A DNA stretch of 64,000 bases, taken from positions 1-64,000 of the forward strand of contig JAPLSJ010000131.1 in the NCBI GenBank assembly GCA_026398695.1, written 5' to 3'. Position numbers and translations under genes: made by a program. The stretch comes from Arenimonas sp. (lineage in GTDB: Bacteria; Pseudomonadota; Gammaproteobacteria; Xanthomonadales; Xanthomonadaceae). Below, in pieces: positions 27,073 to 38,173 of the stretch; positions within the stretch are counted from its first letter, which is position 1; each line of letters begins with the position of its first letter. Under the pieces are notes generated by a model. The model had not been told where the DNA came from. It did not search any database and saw only the letters and a program-made list of their open reading frames with translations.

Positions 27073-28367
27073 CGCGCGCCCTCGTCGCGTTCGCGGGCGA
27101 TCGCGCGCCAGCCGATGTCGTGGCGATGGAACTCGCCGTCCCAGTCGATGTTGGCCACCGCCAGGTAGGCGCGCTGCTGCGCCTCGGCCACGGTTTCGCC
27201 CATGGCACAGGCGCAGAGCACGCGCCCGCCGGCGGTCACCACCTTGCCGTCCCTGAGCGCGGTGCCGCCGTGGAAGACCTTGGCGCCGTAGCCCGGGTTG
27301 GCGCCCAGGCCGCTGATGACGTCGCCCATGCGCGGCGTGCCCGGATAATTCTCGGCGGCCATCACCACGCCCAGGCTGGGGCGTGCGTCCCAGTCGGCCT
27401 GCACCTCGTGCAGGCGGCCGTCGATCGCGGCGTCCACCAGGTCCATCAGGTCGCTGCGCAGGCGCAGCATCACTGGCTGGGTTTCCGGGTCGCCGAAGCG
27501 CACGTTGTATTCGATCACCTTGGGCGCGCCGTCGGCCGAGATCATCAGCCCGGCGTAGAGGAAGCCGGTGAACGGGATGCCGTCGGCGATCATGCCGCGC
27601 ACGGTGGGCTCCACCACTTCGCGCATCACGCGTTCGTGCACTTCCGGCGTCACCACCGGGGCGGGCGAATAGGCGCCCATGCCGCCGGTGTTGGGGCCGG
27701 TGTCGCCGTCGCCCACGCGCTTGTGGTCCTGCGAGGTGGCCATGGGCAGCGCGGTGCGGCCGTCCACCATCGAGATGAAGCTGGCCTCCTCGCCCTGCAG
27801 GAATTCTTCGATCACCACGCGCGCGCCGGCCTCGCCGAAGGCTTCGCCTTCGAGCATGTGGATGATGGCGGCCTCGGCCTCTTCCACCGTCATGGCCACC
27901 ACCACGCCCTTGCCCGAGGCCAGGCCGTCGGCCTTGATGACGATGGGCGCGCCGTGGTCGCGCACGTGCTGCAGCGCCAGCGCCACGTCTTCGAACACGG
28001 CGTAATAGGCGGTGGGGATGTTGTGGCGGGCGAGGAAATCCTTGGCGTAGGCCTTGCTGCCCTCGAGCTGCGCGGCGGCGGCGCTGGGCCCGAAGATGCG
28101 GCGGCCGTCGGCGCGGAACGCGTCCACCACGCCCTGCACCAGCGGCGCCTCGGGGCCGACCACGGTGACCGCGATGCCCTCGTCGGCAGCCAGCTGCAGC
28201 AGGCCCGCGATGTTGGTGGCGTTCACCGCCACGTTGCGGCAGCGCGGCTCGGTGGCCGTGCCGGCGTTGCCTGGCGCGACAATGACTTCGCTCACCCGCG
28301 GGGACTGCGACAGCTTCCACGCCAGCGCGTGTTCGCGACCGCCCGAACCAATGACCAGTACCTTCAT
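27069..28367 (-). CDS. purD: Phosphoribosylamine--glycine ligase
   Basis: MKVLVIGSGGREHALAWKL; ATP-grasp; IEYNVRFGDPETQPVMLRL. Confidence 0.95.
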   Translation of the reverse strand: MKVLVIGSGGREHALAWKLSQSPRVSEVIVAPGNAGTATEPRCRNVAVNATNIAGLLQLAADEGIAVTVVGPEAPLVQGVVDAFRADGRRIFGPSAAAAQLEGSKAYAKDFLARHNIPTAYYAVFEDVALALQHVRDHGAPIVIKADGLASGKGVVVAMTVEEAEAAIIHMLEGEAFGEAGARVVIEEFLQGEEASFISMVDGRTALPMATSQDHKRVGDGDTGPNTGGMGAYSPAPVVTPEVHERVMREVVEPTVRGMIADGIPFTGFLYAGLMISADGAPKVIEYNVRFGDPETQPVMLRLRSDLMDLVDAAIDGRLHEVQADWDARPSLGVVMAAENYPGTPRMGDVISGLGANPGYGAKVFHGGTALRDGKVVTAGGRVLCACAMGETVAEAQQRAYLAVANIDWDGEFHRHDIGWRAIARERDEGAR

Positions 28368-28398
28368 GCCGTGTTGCCCCGTGTGTTCGCCGGGCCGC

Positions 28399-28893
28399 TC
28401 ACGCGCCCGACCCGCCCGGCTGGCAATCGCTTGCCGCCAGTGTGATGTCGAAGAAAAGCCGGCCCTGGGTGTCGAGGTAGCGGCGGCGAAGGGTGACGCC
28501 CTGGTCGATCAGCGCGCGCACGTCGCGGTTGGCGCAGAAGGGCAGCATCAGCGCCTTCTCGTCGCGGCGCGCCTGCTCGAAGCGCAGCTTGTCGCGGGAC
28601 GCGGCGTCCAGGCCGATCCGCGTGCTGCGGATCACCATCACGATTTCGGTGCCCTGCAGCGTCACCGACTCCAGCACCAGGCCGTTGCCGTAGTCGCGCG
28701 GCAGGCCGCGCTGGAACTCGGCCACCACGGCCAGGCTGGCCACTTCCACCGGCCCCACCCGGGGCCCGCGCAGGTAGAGCCACGCGGCCCCGGCGATCAC
28801 CGCACCGCCCAGCGCCAGCACCGCCCACGCCTGCCACGGCAGGCCGCGGCGGGGCGAAGGCGGGGGCGTGGCGTTGGCGGCGGGGCGCGTCAT
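28399..28893 (-). CDS. Hypothetical single-TM protein
   Basis: ORF between purH and purD, one TM near the N-terminus, same strand. Confidence 0.6.
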   Translation of the reverse strand: MTRPAANATPPPSPRRGLPWQAWAVLALGGAVIAGAAWLYLRGPRVGPVEVASLAVVAEFQRGLPRDYGNGLVLESVTLQGTEIVMVIRSTRIGLDAASRDKLRFEQARRDEKALMLPFCANRDVRALIDQGVTLRRRYLDTQGRLFFDITLAASDCQPGGSGA

Positions 28894-28903
28894 GGCGGTG
28901 GCC

Positions 28904-30472
28904 TCAGTGGCGGAAGTGGCGGCGGCCGGTGAACACCATCGCCATGCCGGCTTCGTCGGCGGCGGCGATGACTTCGGCGTCGCGCATCGAGCCGCCCGGC
29001 TGGATCACCGCGGCGATGCCGGCCTGCGCGGCGGCGTCGATGCCGTCGCGGAACGGGAAGAAGGCGTCGGACGCCATCACCGAGCCCGGCACCACCAGCC
29101 CGGCCTCGTCGGCCTTGATGCCGGCGATCTTCGCGCTCACCACGCGGCTCATCTGGCCGGCGCCGATGCCCACCGTCTGCAGGTCGCGGGCGTAGACGAT
29201 GGCGTTGGACTTGACGTACATCGCCACCTTCCACGCGAACAGCAGGTCGCGCAGCTGCGCCTCGCTGGGCGCCACCTTCGAGACGACCTTCAGGTCGGCG
29301 GCGGTGAGCGCGTCGGTGTCGGCGTCCTGCACCAGCAGGCCGCCGGCGATGCGCTTGTATTCGTAGCCGCTGGTCGCGCGCAGCTCGCCGCAGGCCAGCA
29401 CGCGCACATTGGCCTTCTTGGCGAAGTGCGGCAGCGCGTCGGCGGCGATCGACGGGGCGATCACCACTTCAACGAACTGGCGCTTGAGGATCTCGGCGGC
29501 GGTGTCGGCGTCCAGCTCGCGGTTGAAGGCAATGATCCCGCCGAAGGCCGACGTCGGGTCCACCGCAAAGGCGCGGTCGTAGGCCGTCATCAGGTCGGCC
29601 GCCACGGCCACGCCGCAGGGGTTGGCGTGCTTGACGATGACGCAGGCGGGCGCGTCGAAGGCCTTCACGCATTCGAGCGCGGCGTCGGCGTCGGCCAGGT
29701 TGTTGTACGAGAGTTCCTTGCCCTGCAGGAAGCGCGCGGTGGCGACGATGCCCTGCGGCGCGTTGCGCTCCAGGTACAGCGCGCCGCGCTGGTGCGGGTT
29801 TTCGCCGTAGCGCAGCGACGACGCCAGGCCCAGCGAAAGGTTGAAGGTGTGCGGCCAGGCCTCCGGCGTGGCCGGATCGGCCGCGCGCGGCGACAGCCAC
29901 TGGGTGATCTGGCCGTCGTAGGCGCTGGTGTGCGCGTAGGCCTTGGCGGCGAAGCCGCGGCGCTGGGCGGCGTGGGTGCCGCCGGCCTGCAGCGATGCAA
30001 GCAGCGCGGCGTAGTCGGCCGGGTCCACCACCACGCTGGTGCGGGCGTGGTTCTTGGCGGCGGCGCGCAGCATGGCCGGGCCGCCGATGTCGATGTTCTC
30101 GATGGCGTCGTCGTAGCTGCAGCCGGGCTGGGCCACGGTGGCTTCGAACGGGTAGAGGTTCACCACCAGCAGGTCGATGGGCGCGATGCCGTGCTGCGCC
30201 ATCACCGCATCGTCCACGCCGTCGCGGCCGAGCAGGCCACCGTGGATCTTCGGGTGCAGGGTCTTTACCCGGCCGTCCATGATTTCCGGGAAACCGGTGA
30301 CGTCACTGACGTCGGTGACCGGGATGCCGGCTTCACGCAGGGCCTTGGCGGTGCCGCCGGTGGACAGCAGGTCCACGCCCAGCGCGGCCAGGCCGCGGGC
30401 CAGGTCGACCACGCCGGTCTTGTCGGAAACGGAAAGCAGGGCGCGGCGGACGTTCTGGCGGTCGGGGGTCAT
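28904..30472 (-). CDS. purH: Bifunctional AICAR transformylase / IMP cyclohydrolase
   Basis: [43 protein letters not shown]. Confidence 0.95.
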   Translation of the reverse strand: MTPDRQNVRRALLSVSDKTGVVDLARGLAALGVDLLSTGGTAKALREAGIPVTDVSDVTGFPEIMDGRVKTLHPKIHGGLLGRDGVDDAVMAQHGIAPIDLLVVNLYPFEATVAQPGCSYDDAIENIDIGGPAMLRAAAKNHARTSVVVDPADYAALLASLQAGGTHAAQRRGFAAKAYAHTSAYDGQITQWLSPRAADPATPEAWPHTFNLSLGLASSLRYGENPHQRGALYLERNAPQGIVATARFLQGKELSYNNLADADAALECVKAFDAPACVIVKHANPCGVAVAADLMTAYDRAFAVDPTSAFGGIIAFNRELDADTAAEILKRQFVEVVIAPSIAADALPHFAKKANVRVLACGELRATSGYEYKRIAGGLLVQDADTDALTAADLKVVSKVAPSEAQLRDLLFAWKVAMYVKSNAIVYARDLQTVGIGAGQMSRVVSAKIAGIKADEAGLVVPGSVMASDAFFPFRDGIDAAAQAGIAAVIQPGGSMRDAEVIAAADEAGMAMVFTGRRHFRH

Positions 30473-30510
30473 CGGGCACCTCGTGGGGAAGCCGCGATTA
30501 TACCGGCAGG

Positions 30511-30595
30511 AAAACCGGGGTCAGAGCCCGATTTTGTGCGAGACGCGGCTACCTCGTCAGTGAGTCGCCCAAAATCGGGCTCTGACCCCGGTTTT
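30511..30595. repeat. Perfect inverted repeat, 25-bp arms, 35-bp spacer (REP-like), between fis and purH
   Basis: aaaaccggggtcagagcccgatttt (30511-30535) / aaaatcgggctctgaccccggtttt (30571-30595). Confidence 0.92.
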
Positions 30596-30873
30596 CAGGC
30601 CAGGTCGTAGGACTTGAGCTTCTTGCGCAGGGTGGCGCGGTTGATGCCCAGGCAGGCGGCGGCGCGGCTCTGGTTGCCTTCGCAGTAGCGCATCACTTCG
30701 GCGAACAGCGGCGCCTCGATCTCGCGAAGCACGACCTCGTACAGGTCGTCGAGTTCGCAGCCGTTGATGTCCTGCAGGTAGCGCCGCACGGAGCGGGCAA
30801 CGTGGTCACGCAGCGGGGTGTGGCCGGTGGCGTGGCTCGGGGACTCGGCACGCGCAACGTGTTGGGCATTCAC
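30595..30873 (-). CDS. fis: DNA-binding protein Fis
   Basis: C-terminal [27 protein letters not shown]. Confidence 0.92.
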   Translation of the reverse strand: MNAQHVARAESPSHATGHTPLRDHVARSVRRYLQDINGCELDDLYEVVLREIEAPLFAEVMRYCEGNQSRAAACLGINRATLRKKLKSYDLA

Positions 30874-31015
30874 TTCGGGGAAGCTCCGGAAAGGTTGTGT
30901 CCGCTTCCTTGCGGGCCCCGGGCCGATGCCTGAGGGGGGAGGCAGTCTACGTCAAAGTTTTCCGCCGTGCGACCTGAGATTTTCCGCCGCGCGGCGGGCC
31001 ATCGACGGTCTGGTT

Positions 31016-31549
31016 TCAGTAGAAATCGAAGGTGAACGCCACGGCGCGCTTGCCCGGATCCAGGATTTCCAGCGTGGCGATCACCGACTGGCCGGGCTCG
31101 ATCAGGCGCGAGGCGGGCGGGCTGCCCAGGTACTCGGCCGGTTCGAAACGGCGCAGGCCCAGCGCCTGGCCGTCGAGGTCGTGCAGCGCCACTTCCATCA
31201 GCGGCCAGGCCTGCGGCCAGCGCGCGTCGTTGCGGAAGCTGGTGGTGACCAGCAGGGTGCCGGGCGCGGTGGGGTGCGGCCGCACCTCGCGGTTGGTGAC
31301 GCGGAACGCATCGGGTTCATGCCAGGGCGGCAACGAGCAGCGCAGCAGCCCGCAGACGGTTTCAAGCTGTGGCCGCCACGCCGGGTCGCGGGCCAGCCGC
31401 GCGCGGTCGGCCAGCACCAGCTGCAGCATCAGCCCGGCCGCGAGGCCCAGCGCCACCAGCCACCAGCCCCACGGCAGCGGGCGGGCGGCGGCGGGGGTGT
31501 CGGCGGTGGCGGCGAAGCGGGGGGTGCGGGGGGGCATGGGGGAAAGCAT
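31016..31549 (-). CDS. DUF3426-like protein
   Basis: Single TM; VCGLLRCSLPPWHEPDAFRVTNREVRPHP...; position between prmA and fis. Confidence 0.7.
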   Translation of the reverse strand: MLSPMPPRTPRFAATADTPAAARPLPWGWWLVALGLAAGLMLQLVLADRARLARDPAWRPQLETVCGLLRCSLPPWHEPDAFRVTNREVRPHPTAPGTLLVTTSFRNDARWPQAWPLMEVALHDLDGQALGLRRFEPAEYLGSPPASRLIEPGQSVIATLEILDPGKRAVAFTFDFY

Positions 31550-31556
31550 AGCCACT

Positions 31557-32459
31557 TCAGCGGCGACGCACGCCCGTGATCCGCATCCAGTCGCCGTCCT
31601 GCACGGCTTCGAGGTCGTCGAACCACGCCGCATAGCGCTCCAGCAGCGGGCCTTCCTGGCCGTGCAGGATGCCCGACAGCGCGATGACGCCGCCGGGCGC
31701 GACGCGCGCCGCCAGGGTCTCGGCCAGGGCATCGAGGGCCGAGGCCAGGATGTTGGCGACCACCACCGGGTAGGTGGCGGCGGGTTCGGTTTCCGGGGAG
31801 TACACGCTCAGCAGGTCGCCCACGCCGTTGCGTTCGGCGTTGTCGGCGCTGGCGGCCAGGGCCTGCGGGTCGTTGTCCACGCCCACCGCGCGTTCGGCGC
31901 CCAGCTTGAGCGCGGCCAGCGCGAGGATGCCCGAGCCGCAGCCGAAATCGAGCACGGCCTTGCCGCGCAACACCAGCGAATCAAGCCAGCGCAGGCACAG
32001 CGCGGTGGTGGGGTGGGTGCCGGAACCGAAGGCCAGGCCCGGGTCGAGCCGCACGATCACGGCGTCCCTGGCTTCCGGCGGCGCTTCCATGTTCCAGGGC
32101 ACGATCCAGGTGCGGCGGCCGAAGCTCAGCGGCACGTACTGGTCCATCCACGCCCGCTCCCAGTCCTGGTCGGCCACCTCGCGGAAGTCGGCCTGCGAGA
32201 GGTCGATGCCGTCGTCGAACGACTCCAGCGCGTGCAGCACCAGGTCGGGCAGGGTGTCGCCCGGGAACAGCGCGATCATCGTGATTTCCGGCCACAGCGG
32301 CGTTTCGCCCACGCCCGGTTCCAGCACGGCCTGCTCGTTGGGCGTGGCGGCGTCGGCGTCCATCAGCGTCACGGACAGCGCGCCCAGGTCGTTGAGGGCG
32401 TTCTCGACGCGGTGTTCGTCGTCGGCGCGGCAGCGCAGGGAGAGTTCGATGAAGGGCAT
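31557..32459 (-). CDS. prmA: Ribosomal protein L11 methyltransferase
   Basis: [55 protein letters not shown]. Confidence 0.93.
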   Translation of the reverse strand: MPFIELSLRCRADDEHRVENALNDLGALSVTLMDADAATPNEQAVLEPGVGETPLWPEITMIALFPGDTLPDLVLHALESFDDGIDLSQADFREVADQDWERAWMDQYVPLSFGRRTWIVPWNMEAPPEARDAVIVRLDPGLAFGSGTHPTTALCLRWLDSLVLRGKAVLDFGCGSGILALAALKLGAERAVGVDNDPQALAASADNAERNGVGDLLSVYSPETEPAATYPVVVANILASALDALAETLAARVAPGGVIALSGILHGQEGPLLERYAAWFDDLEAVQDGDWMRITGVRRR

Positions 32460-32514
32460 GTTGGGCAGCGGCGGGAATGAGCCGCCATTGTCGCATTCCC
32501 GGGCCCGGCGGGCC

Positions 32515-34167
32515 TCAGGCCGGGGCGCAGCCGGCCAGGGCGTCGAGTTCCGGGCGGTAGGCGGCGGTCTGCAGGTTCAGCAGGCCCAGCACGGTGTGGA
32601 AGAAGTGGTCGTGGCTGATGGCCGCGCCGCTGCGGGCGGTGGCGCAGCCGGTGTCCAGGCCGCGCCAGTCCAGGAAGGGCCGTGACGTCCACAGCAGCAT
32701 CGGCACCTGGGTCTGTTCGTCGGGGGCAAGCATGTACGGGGCGCCGTGCAGGTACATGCCGTTCTCGCCGGTGGACTCGCCGTGGTCGGACACGTACAGC
32801 AGGGCCGATGCGCGCTTGGACGCGTTCTGCTCGAGCAGCGTCACCAGGCTGGCCAATACGTGGTCGGTGTACAGGATGGTGTTGTCGTAGCTGTTGCGGA
32901 TCTGTTCGGCGCTGCATGACTGCAGCGCCACGCTGTCGCAGGTGGGCGTGAACCGGCGGAATGCGGCGGGATAGCGCTTGAAGTACGCCGGCCCGTGGCT
33001 GCCCAGCTGGTGCAGCACATAGACCTTGTCGCCCGAATCGCGGGCCAGTTCGGCGCGCAGGTGCTGCACCAGGATTTCGTCCAGGCAGCCGTCCACGTCG
33101 CACAGGCCGGTGCTGTCGAAGTTCGCCATGTCCTCTTCGCGCTGGCGGGTGGCGATGCCCTTGCTGCCGGTGTTGTTGTCTTCCCATTCCACCGCGAAGC
33201 CGGCATGGGAGATCACGTCGAGCAGGTTCTCGGATGAGTTCGCCGCTGATTCGCTGTAGCCGGCGCGGCCAAGGTTGGAAAACATGCACGGCAGCGACGT
33301 GGCGGTGTTGGTGCCGCAGCTCGAGACGTTGCCGAAGTAGGTCACCCCGCGCGTGGCCAGCTCGGGGTTGGTCTGGCGCGCATAGCCGCCAAGGCTGAAG
33401 CTGGCCGCGCGCGCGGATTCGCCGATCACCACCACCAGCAGCCGCGGCCGCGCGTCGGGATAGCGGGTGCCGCCGCGTGCGTCCCGGCCGAGCGCGGCCG
33501 CGATCACCGGTACGGCCGGCGCACGGTGCTTGGCGTAGCCGCGCACCGCGTTGAACAGGTTGCCCGGCGTGGCCAGGTGGCGCAGCTGGGCGTGGTTGCG
33601 CGCGGTGGATGCCATCTCGCGCGAGAACGGCAGCACCGCCAGCCCGATCAGCGCCAGCGCGCCGAGCATCATCAGTGCACGCGACAGCAGCTCACGCGGC
33701 CACGCACGATACTCGACCCGCACCCACCACAGCGCCGCAGCCGGCACCACGCCCAGCACGACCAGGTAAACCACCATCTTCCACGACAGCCACTGGGCGC
33801 CCTCGCGCGCGTTGGTTTCCAGCACGCTCTGCAGTGCGTGGCGGTCCACCACCACGCCGTAGCTGTCGATGAAGTACGCCGCCGCGGCCGACAGCGCAAG
33901 CACCAGCGTCAGCGCCGGGCGCTGCACGAACCGCCACGCCACCAGCGACAGCAGCAGCACGTTGAAGCCCACCATCAGGGCGCCCGCCGCCACCAGGAAC
34001 AGCGCGCCGCGCAGGCCCGGCGGCAGGTCCGCCGCCGCCAGGTGCTTCCAGAAACCGGCGCTGTAGACCAGGGCGAAAAGCACCGAAACGATCGCCGTCA
34101 GCTGGTTCGCCGACAGCGTGAGGCGCTTGCGCGGGATCGACTTCGTGGCTTTGCCGCGGAACAACAT
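32515..34167 (-). CDS. Phosphoethanolamine--lipid A transferase family (EptA/MCR-like)
   Basis: N-terminal TM domain; [24 protein letters not shown]...[34 protein letters not shown]. Confidence 0.88.
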   Translation of the reverse strand: MLFRGKATKSIPRKRLTLSANQLTAIVSVLFALVYSAGFWKHLAAADLPPGLRGALFLVAAGALMVGFNVLLLSLVAWRFVQRPALTLVLALSAAAAYFIDSYGVVVDRHALQSVLETNAREGAQWLSWKMVVYLVVLGVVPAAALWWVRVEYRAWPRELLSRALMMLGALALIGLAVLPFSREMASTARNHAQLRHLATPGNLFNAVRGYAKHRAPAVPVIAAALGRDARGGTRYPDARPRLLVVVIGESARAASFSLGGYARQTNPELATRGVTYFGNVSSCGTNTATSLPCMFSNLGRAGYSESAANSSENLLDVISHAGFAVEWEDNNTGSKGIATRQREEDMANFDSTGLCDVDGCLDEILVQHLRAELARDSGDKVYVLHQLGSHGPAYFKRYPAAFRRFTPTCDSVALQSCSAEQIRNSYDNTILYTDHVLASLVTLLEQNASKRASALLYVSDHGESTGENGMYLHGAPYMLAPDEQTQVPMLLWTSRPFLDWRGLDTGCATARSGAAISHDHFFHTVLGLLNLQTAAYRPELDALAGCAPA

Positions 34168-34310
34168 TCAGCACCATCCCACATACGCCGGCCCAGTGCG
34201 GGCGATGCGGCATCTTGGGCGGCTGGCATTAAGACAGCCTTAGGCGCATGTTCGGATGGCGTTAACGAAAGCGGCCTTCACGCCGCGTTTATTTTCACCA
34301 AGGCGCCGCG

Positions 34311-35150
34311 CTAGCCGTCGGGCAGGCGATCGTCTTCGATGTCGAAGCGCACGCTCACCACCGCCTGGCCCGGCCCCGGTTGATCCGCAGGCAGGGCCAC
34401 GCGCCAGCGGCGCGCGGCGTTCACGGCGGCCTTGTCCAGCACGATGCTTCGCGAGCTTTGGTGAACCCACGCGTCGCGAACCTCGCCGCAGGCGTTGAAG
34501 GCCAGCGCGATCCAGACCACGCCTTCGCTGCTTCGCGCCAGGGCCACCGGCGGGAAGCGCGGCGCGGGCATGTGCACCGGGCCGGGTTCGCAGGGTCCGT
34601 CGGTGAGGATGCGAAGCCACTGCGCCCAGTTGGCCTGCTGCGTGGGGCGCGGTGGAAGCAGTTCGGCCAGTTCGCGCCGAAGCGCCAGGCAGTCGCCGGC
34701 GTCGTCGTCGCAGTAGATCTGCACGTTCACCCGGTACGGCGGCGTTTCGGAAAGCACCAGCCGCCAGGCCGCGTGCGGCAGGTCCGCACCCTCGCGCGCC
34801 TGGAATCGCCACTGACCGGCGTACTCGCCTTCGTCGGCGCTGAGTTCGACGTAGGGGAGCGGCGCCGTCGGGTTCTCGGAAAGCCGCACCGCCATGGTGG
34901 ACACCCCCACCGGCTCGGTCAGGTAAGGCCGGCCGGAGCGCAGCACGGCGTCCCATGCCGCCGCCAGTTCGGACGGTGGCCTCGGCGGGCCCACTGCCAG
35001 CCAGTCCGGCAGCGCCGGGGCCGCGTCCTGCAAGGCGGCCGGGGTTGGCGCCGGGGCCGCGGTTTGCGCGTTCGCCGCGGTCGCGGCGAACGCGCCCAGC
35101 ATCAGCAAGGCTGCGCGCGCAAGGTTCGGTGCCGCCGCGCCAGGAGCCAT
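34311..35150 (-). CDS. Secreted/periplasmic protein with TonB C-terminal-like domain
   Basis: Signal peptide; PRFPPVALARSSEGVVWIALAFNACGEVRDAWVHQSSRSIVLDKAAVNAARRWR. Confidence 0.65.
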   Translation of the reverse strand: MAPGAAAPNLARAALLMLGAFAATAANAQTAAPAPTPAALQDAAPALPDWLAVGPPRPPSELAAAWDAVLRSGRPYLTEPVGVSTMAVRLSENPTAPLPYVELSADEGEYAGQWRFQAREGADLPHAAWRLVLSETPPYRVNVQIYCDDDAGDCLALRRELAELLPPRPTQQANWAQWLRILTDGPCEPGPVHMPAPRFPPVALARSSEGVVWIALAFNACGEVRDAWVHQSSRSIVLDKAAVNAARRWRVALPADQPGPGQAVVSVRFDIEDDRLPDG

Positions 35151-35154
35151 TGCC

Positions 35155-36522
<1,368 letters not shown>

Positions 36523-36533
36523 GGGCGTGGCCT

Positions 36534-37004
36534 TCAGCTGATGACGAACATGGGCTCGTCGAACTCGATCGGCTGGCCGTTCTTGACCAGGACAGCGCGA
36601 ACGGTGCCCGAGACATCGGCTTCGATCGGGTTGAACATCTTCATCGCTTCGATGATGCCCAGGGTGTCGCCGGCCTTCACCGACTGGCCCACCTTCACGA
36701 ACGGCGGCTTGTCGGGGCTCTGGGACTCGTAGAAGGTGCCGACCATCGGCGAGCGCACGGTGTGGCCATCGGGCACGTCCTTGGTGGACTTGCCCACGGC
36801 GTCGGCCGACAGCGCCGGGGCCGGCGCGGCGGGCGCCGCGGGACGCGGGGCTTCAACTTGCTGCACGGGCGCCGGGGCGGCCATCACGGTGCCGCGCGGC
36901 ACCCGGGCCAGGCGCACGGACTCCTCGCCTTCCTTGATTTCGATTTCGGCGAGGTTGGATTCCTCGAGCAGGTCGATGAGTTTCTTGATCTTGCGAAGGT
37001 CCAT
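36534..37004 (-). CDS. accB: Acetyl-CoA carboxylase biotin carboxyl carrier protein
   Basis: [32 protein letters not shown]; biotinylation [14 protein letters not shown]. Confidence 0.95.
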   Translation of the reverse strand: MDLRKIKKLIDLLEESNLAEIEIKEGEESVRLARVPRGTVMAAPAPVQQVEAPRPAAPAAPAPALSADAVGKSTKDVPDGHTVRSPMVGTFYESQSPDKPPFVKVGQSVKAGDTLGIIEAMKMFNPIEADVSGTVRAVLVKNGQPIEFDEPMFVIS

Positions 37005-37050
37005 GCCGGCCTCGTCTTGGTGTTGTGGAAAGGGGGAAGGGCGGCCGGGC

Positions 37051-37512
37051 TTACGCGCCGGCCGGGGTGCCGCCGGTGGACAGCCGCTTGATGGCCGCCT
37101 CCAGCGCGTAGGAATAACTGTCGGCCCCGAAGCCGCTCACCACGCCCAGCGCCAGGCTGGAGAAATAGCTGTGCTGGCGGAAGGGCTCGCGGGCGTGCGG
37201 GTTGGAAAGGTGCACTTCGATGAAGGGCAGGGCCACGGCCGCCAGCGCGTCGCGCAGGGCCACCGATGTGTGCGTGAAGGCGGCCGGGTTGATCAGGATG
37301 AAGGCGGTGCCGTCGCGGCGGGCGGCCTGCACCCGGTCCACCAGCACGTGCTCGGCGTTGGACTGGAAGCTTTCCAGCGCATGGCCGGCGGCCTGGGCGC
37401 GTTGGGCCAGCCGCTGGTCGATGTCCGCCAGCGTGGCATGGCCATAGATGCCCGGCTCGCGTTCACCGAGCAGGTTCAGGTTGGGACCATGCAGTACCAG
37501 GATCTTCGCCAC
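37051..37512 (-). CDS. aroQ: Type II 3-dehydroquinate dehydratase (probable GTG start)
   Basis: [42 protein letters not shown]. Confidence 0.9.
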   Translation of the reverse strand: MAKILVLHGPNLNLLGEREPGIYGHATLADIDQRLAQRAQAAGHALESFQSNAEHVLVDRVQAARRDGTAFILINPAAFTHTSVALRDALAAVALPFIEVHLSNPHAREPFRQHSYFSSLALGVVSGFGADSYSYALEAAIKRLSTGGTPAGA

Positions 37513-37617
37513 GCCGACCTCCCCAGGGGAGGCACAGTCTGCCGGCAAGCCGGGGACCTGTCCAGACGATACCCGCGACTTCGCGGATTTTAACGGGCGT
37601 TTGAATTCCCGTTGGCG

Positions 37618-38172
37618 CTAGTCCGCAGCCCAGCGGCGCACCGCTTCGGCGTCCGGGAAGGCGCCGTAGTGTGTTTTCACCAGGCGGCCCTGTGCGTCCA
37701 GCAGCACGGTGTAGGGCAGGATGCCACGGGCATTGCCCAGCCGCACCGAGCTGTCGGCCAGGCCGGCGGTTTCCAGCAGCAGCGGGAAGGCCACCGGCAC
37801 CTGGCGCTGGAAGGCCAGCGCGTCTTCGCGGACGTCGAGCGCGATGCCGATGACTTGCACGCCGTTGGCACCCTGTTTCGCGGCGAAGGCGTCGAGTGCC
37901 GGCATTTCCTCGCGGCACGGGCCGCACCAGCTGGCCCAGTAGTTGATCAGGCGCGGCCGGCCGGGGCCCGAGACGGTGAAGGGTTCACCGCTCTCGAGTT
38001 CGGGCAGGACCAGCAAGGGCAGCAGGTCGCCTTCCTTCACCACCGTGACGCCCGGCGGCGGCGCCTTTTCGGCGGGGATCAGCACGCGATGGCCGAGCCA
38101 CCAGCCCAGCCCCGCGCTCACGGCGGCCAGCACCGCGATGGCCACCCAGGTCAAAACGGCCTGGCGATTCAT
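37618..38172 (-). CDS. TlpA-like thioredoxin family protein
   Basis: LINYWASWCGPCREEMPALDAF; N-terminal anchor. Confidence 0.88.
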   Translation of the reverse strand: MNRQAVLTWVAIAVLAAVSAGLGWWLGHRVLIPAEKAPPPGVTVVKEGDLLPLLVLPELESGEPFTVSGPGRPRLINYWASWCGPCREEMPALDAFAAKQGANGVQVIGIALDVREDALAFQRQVPVAFPLLLETAGLADSSVRLGNARGILPYTVLLDAQGRLVKTHYGAFPDAEAVRRWAAD

Positions 38173-38173
38173 G

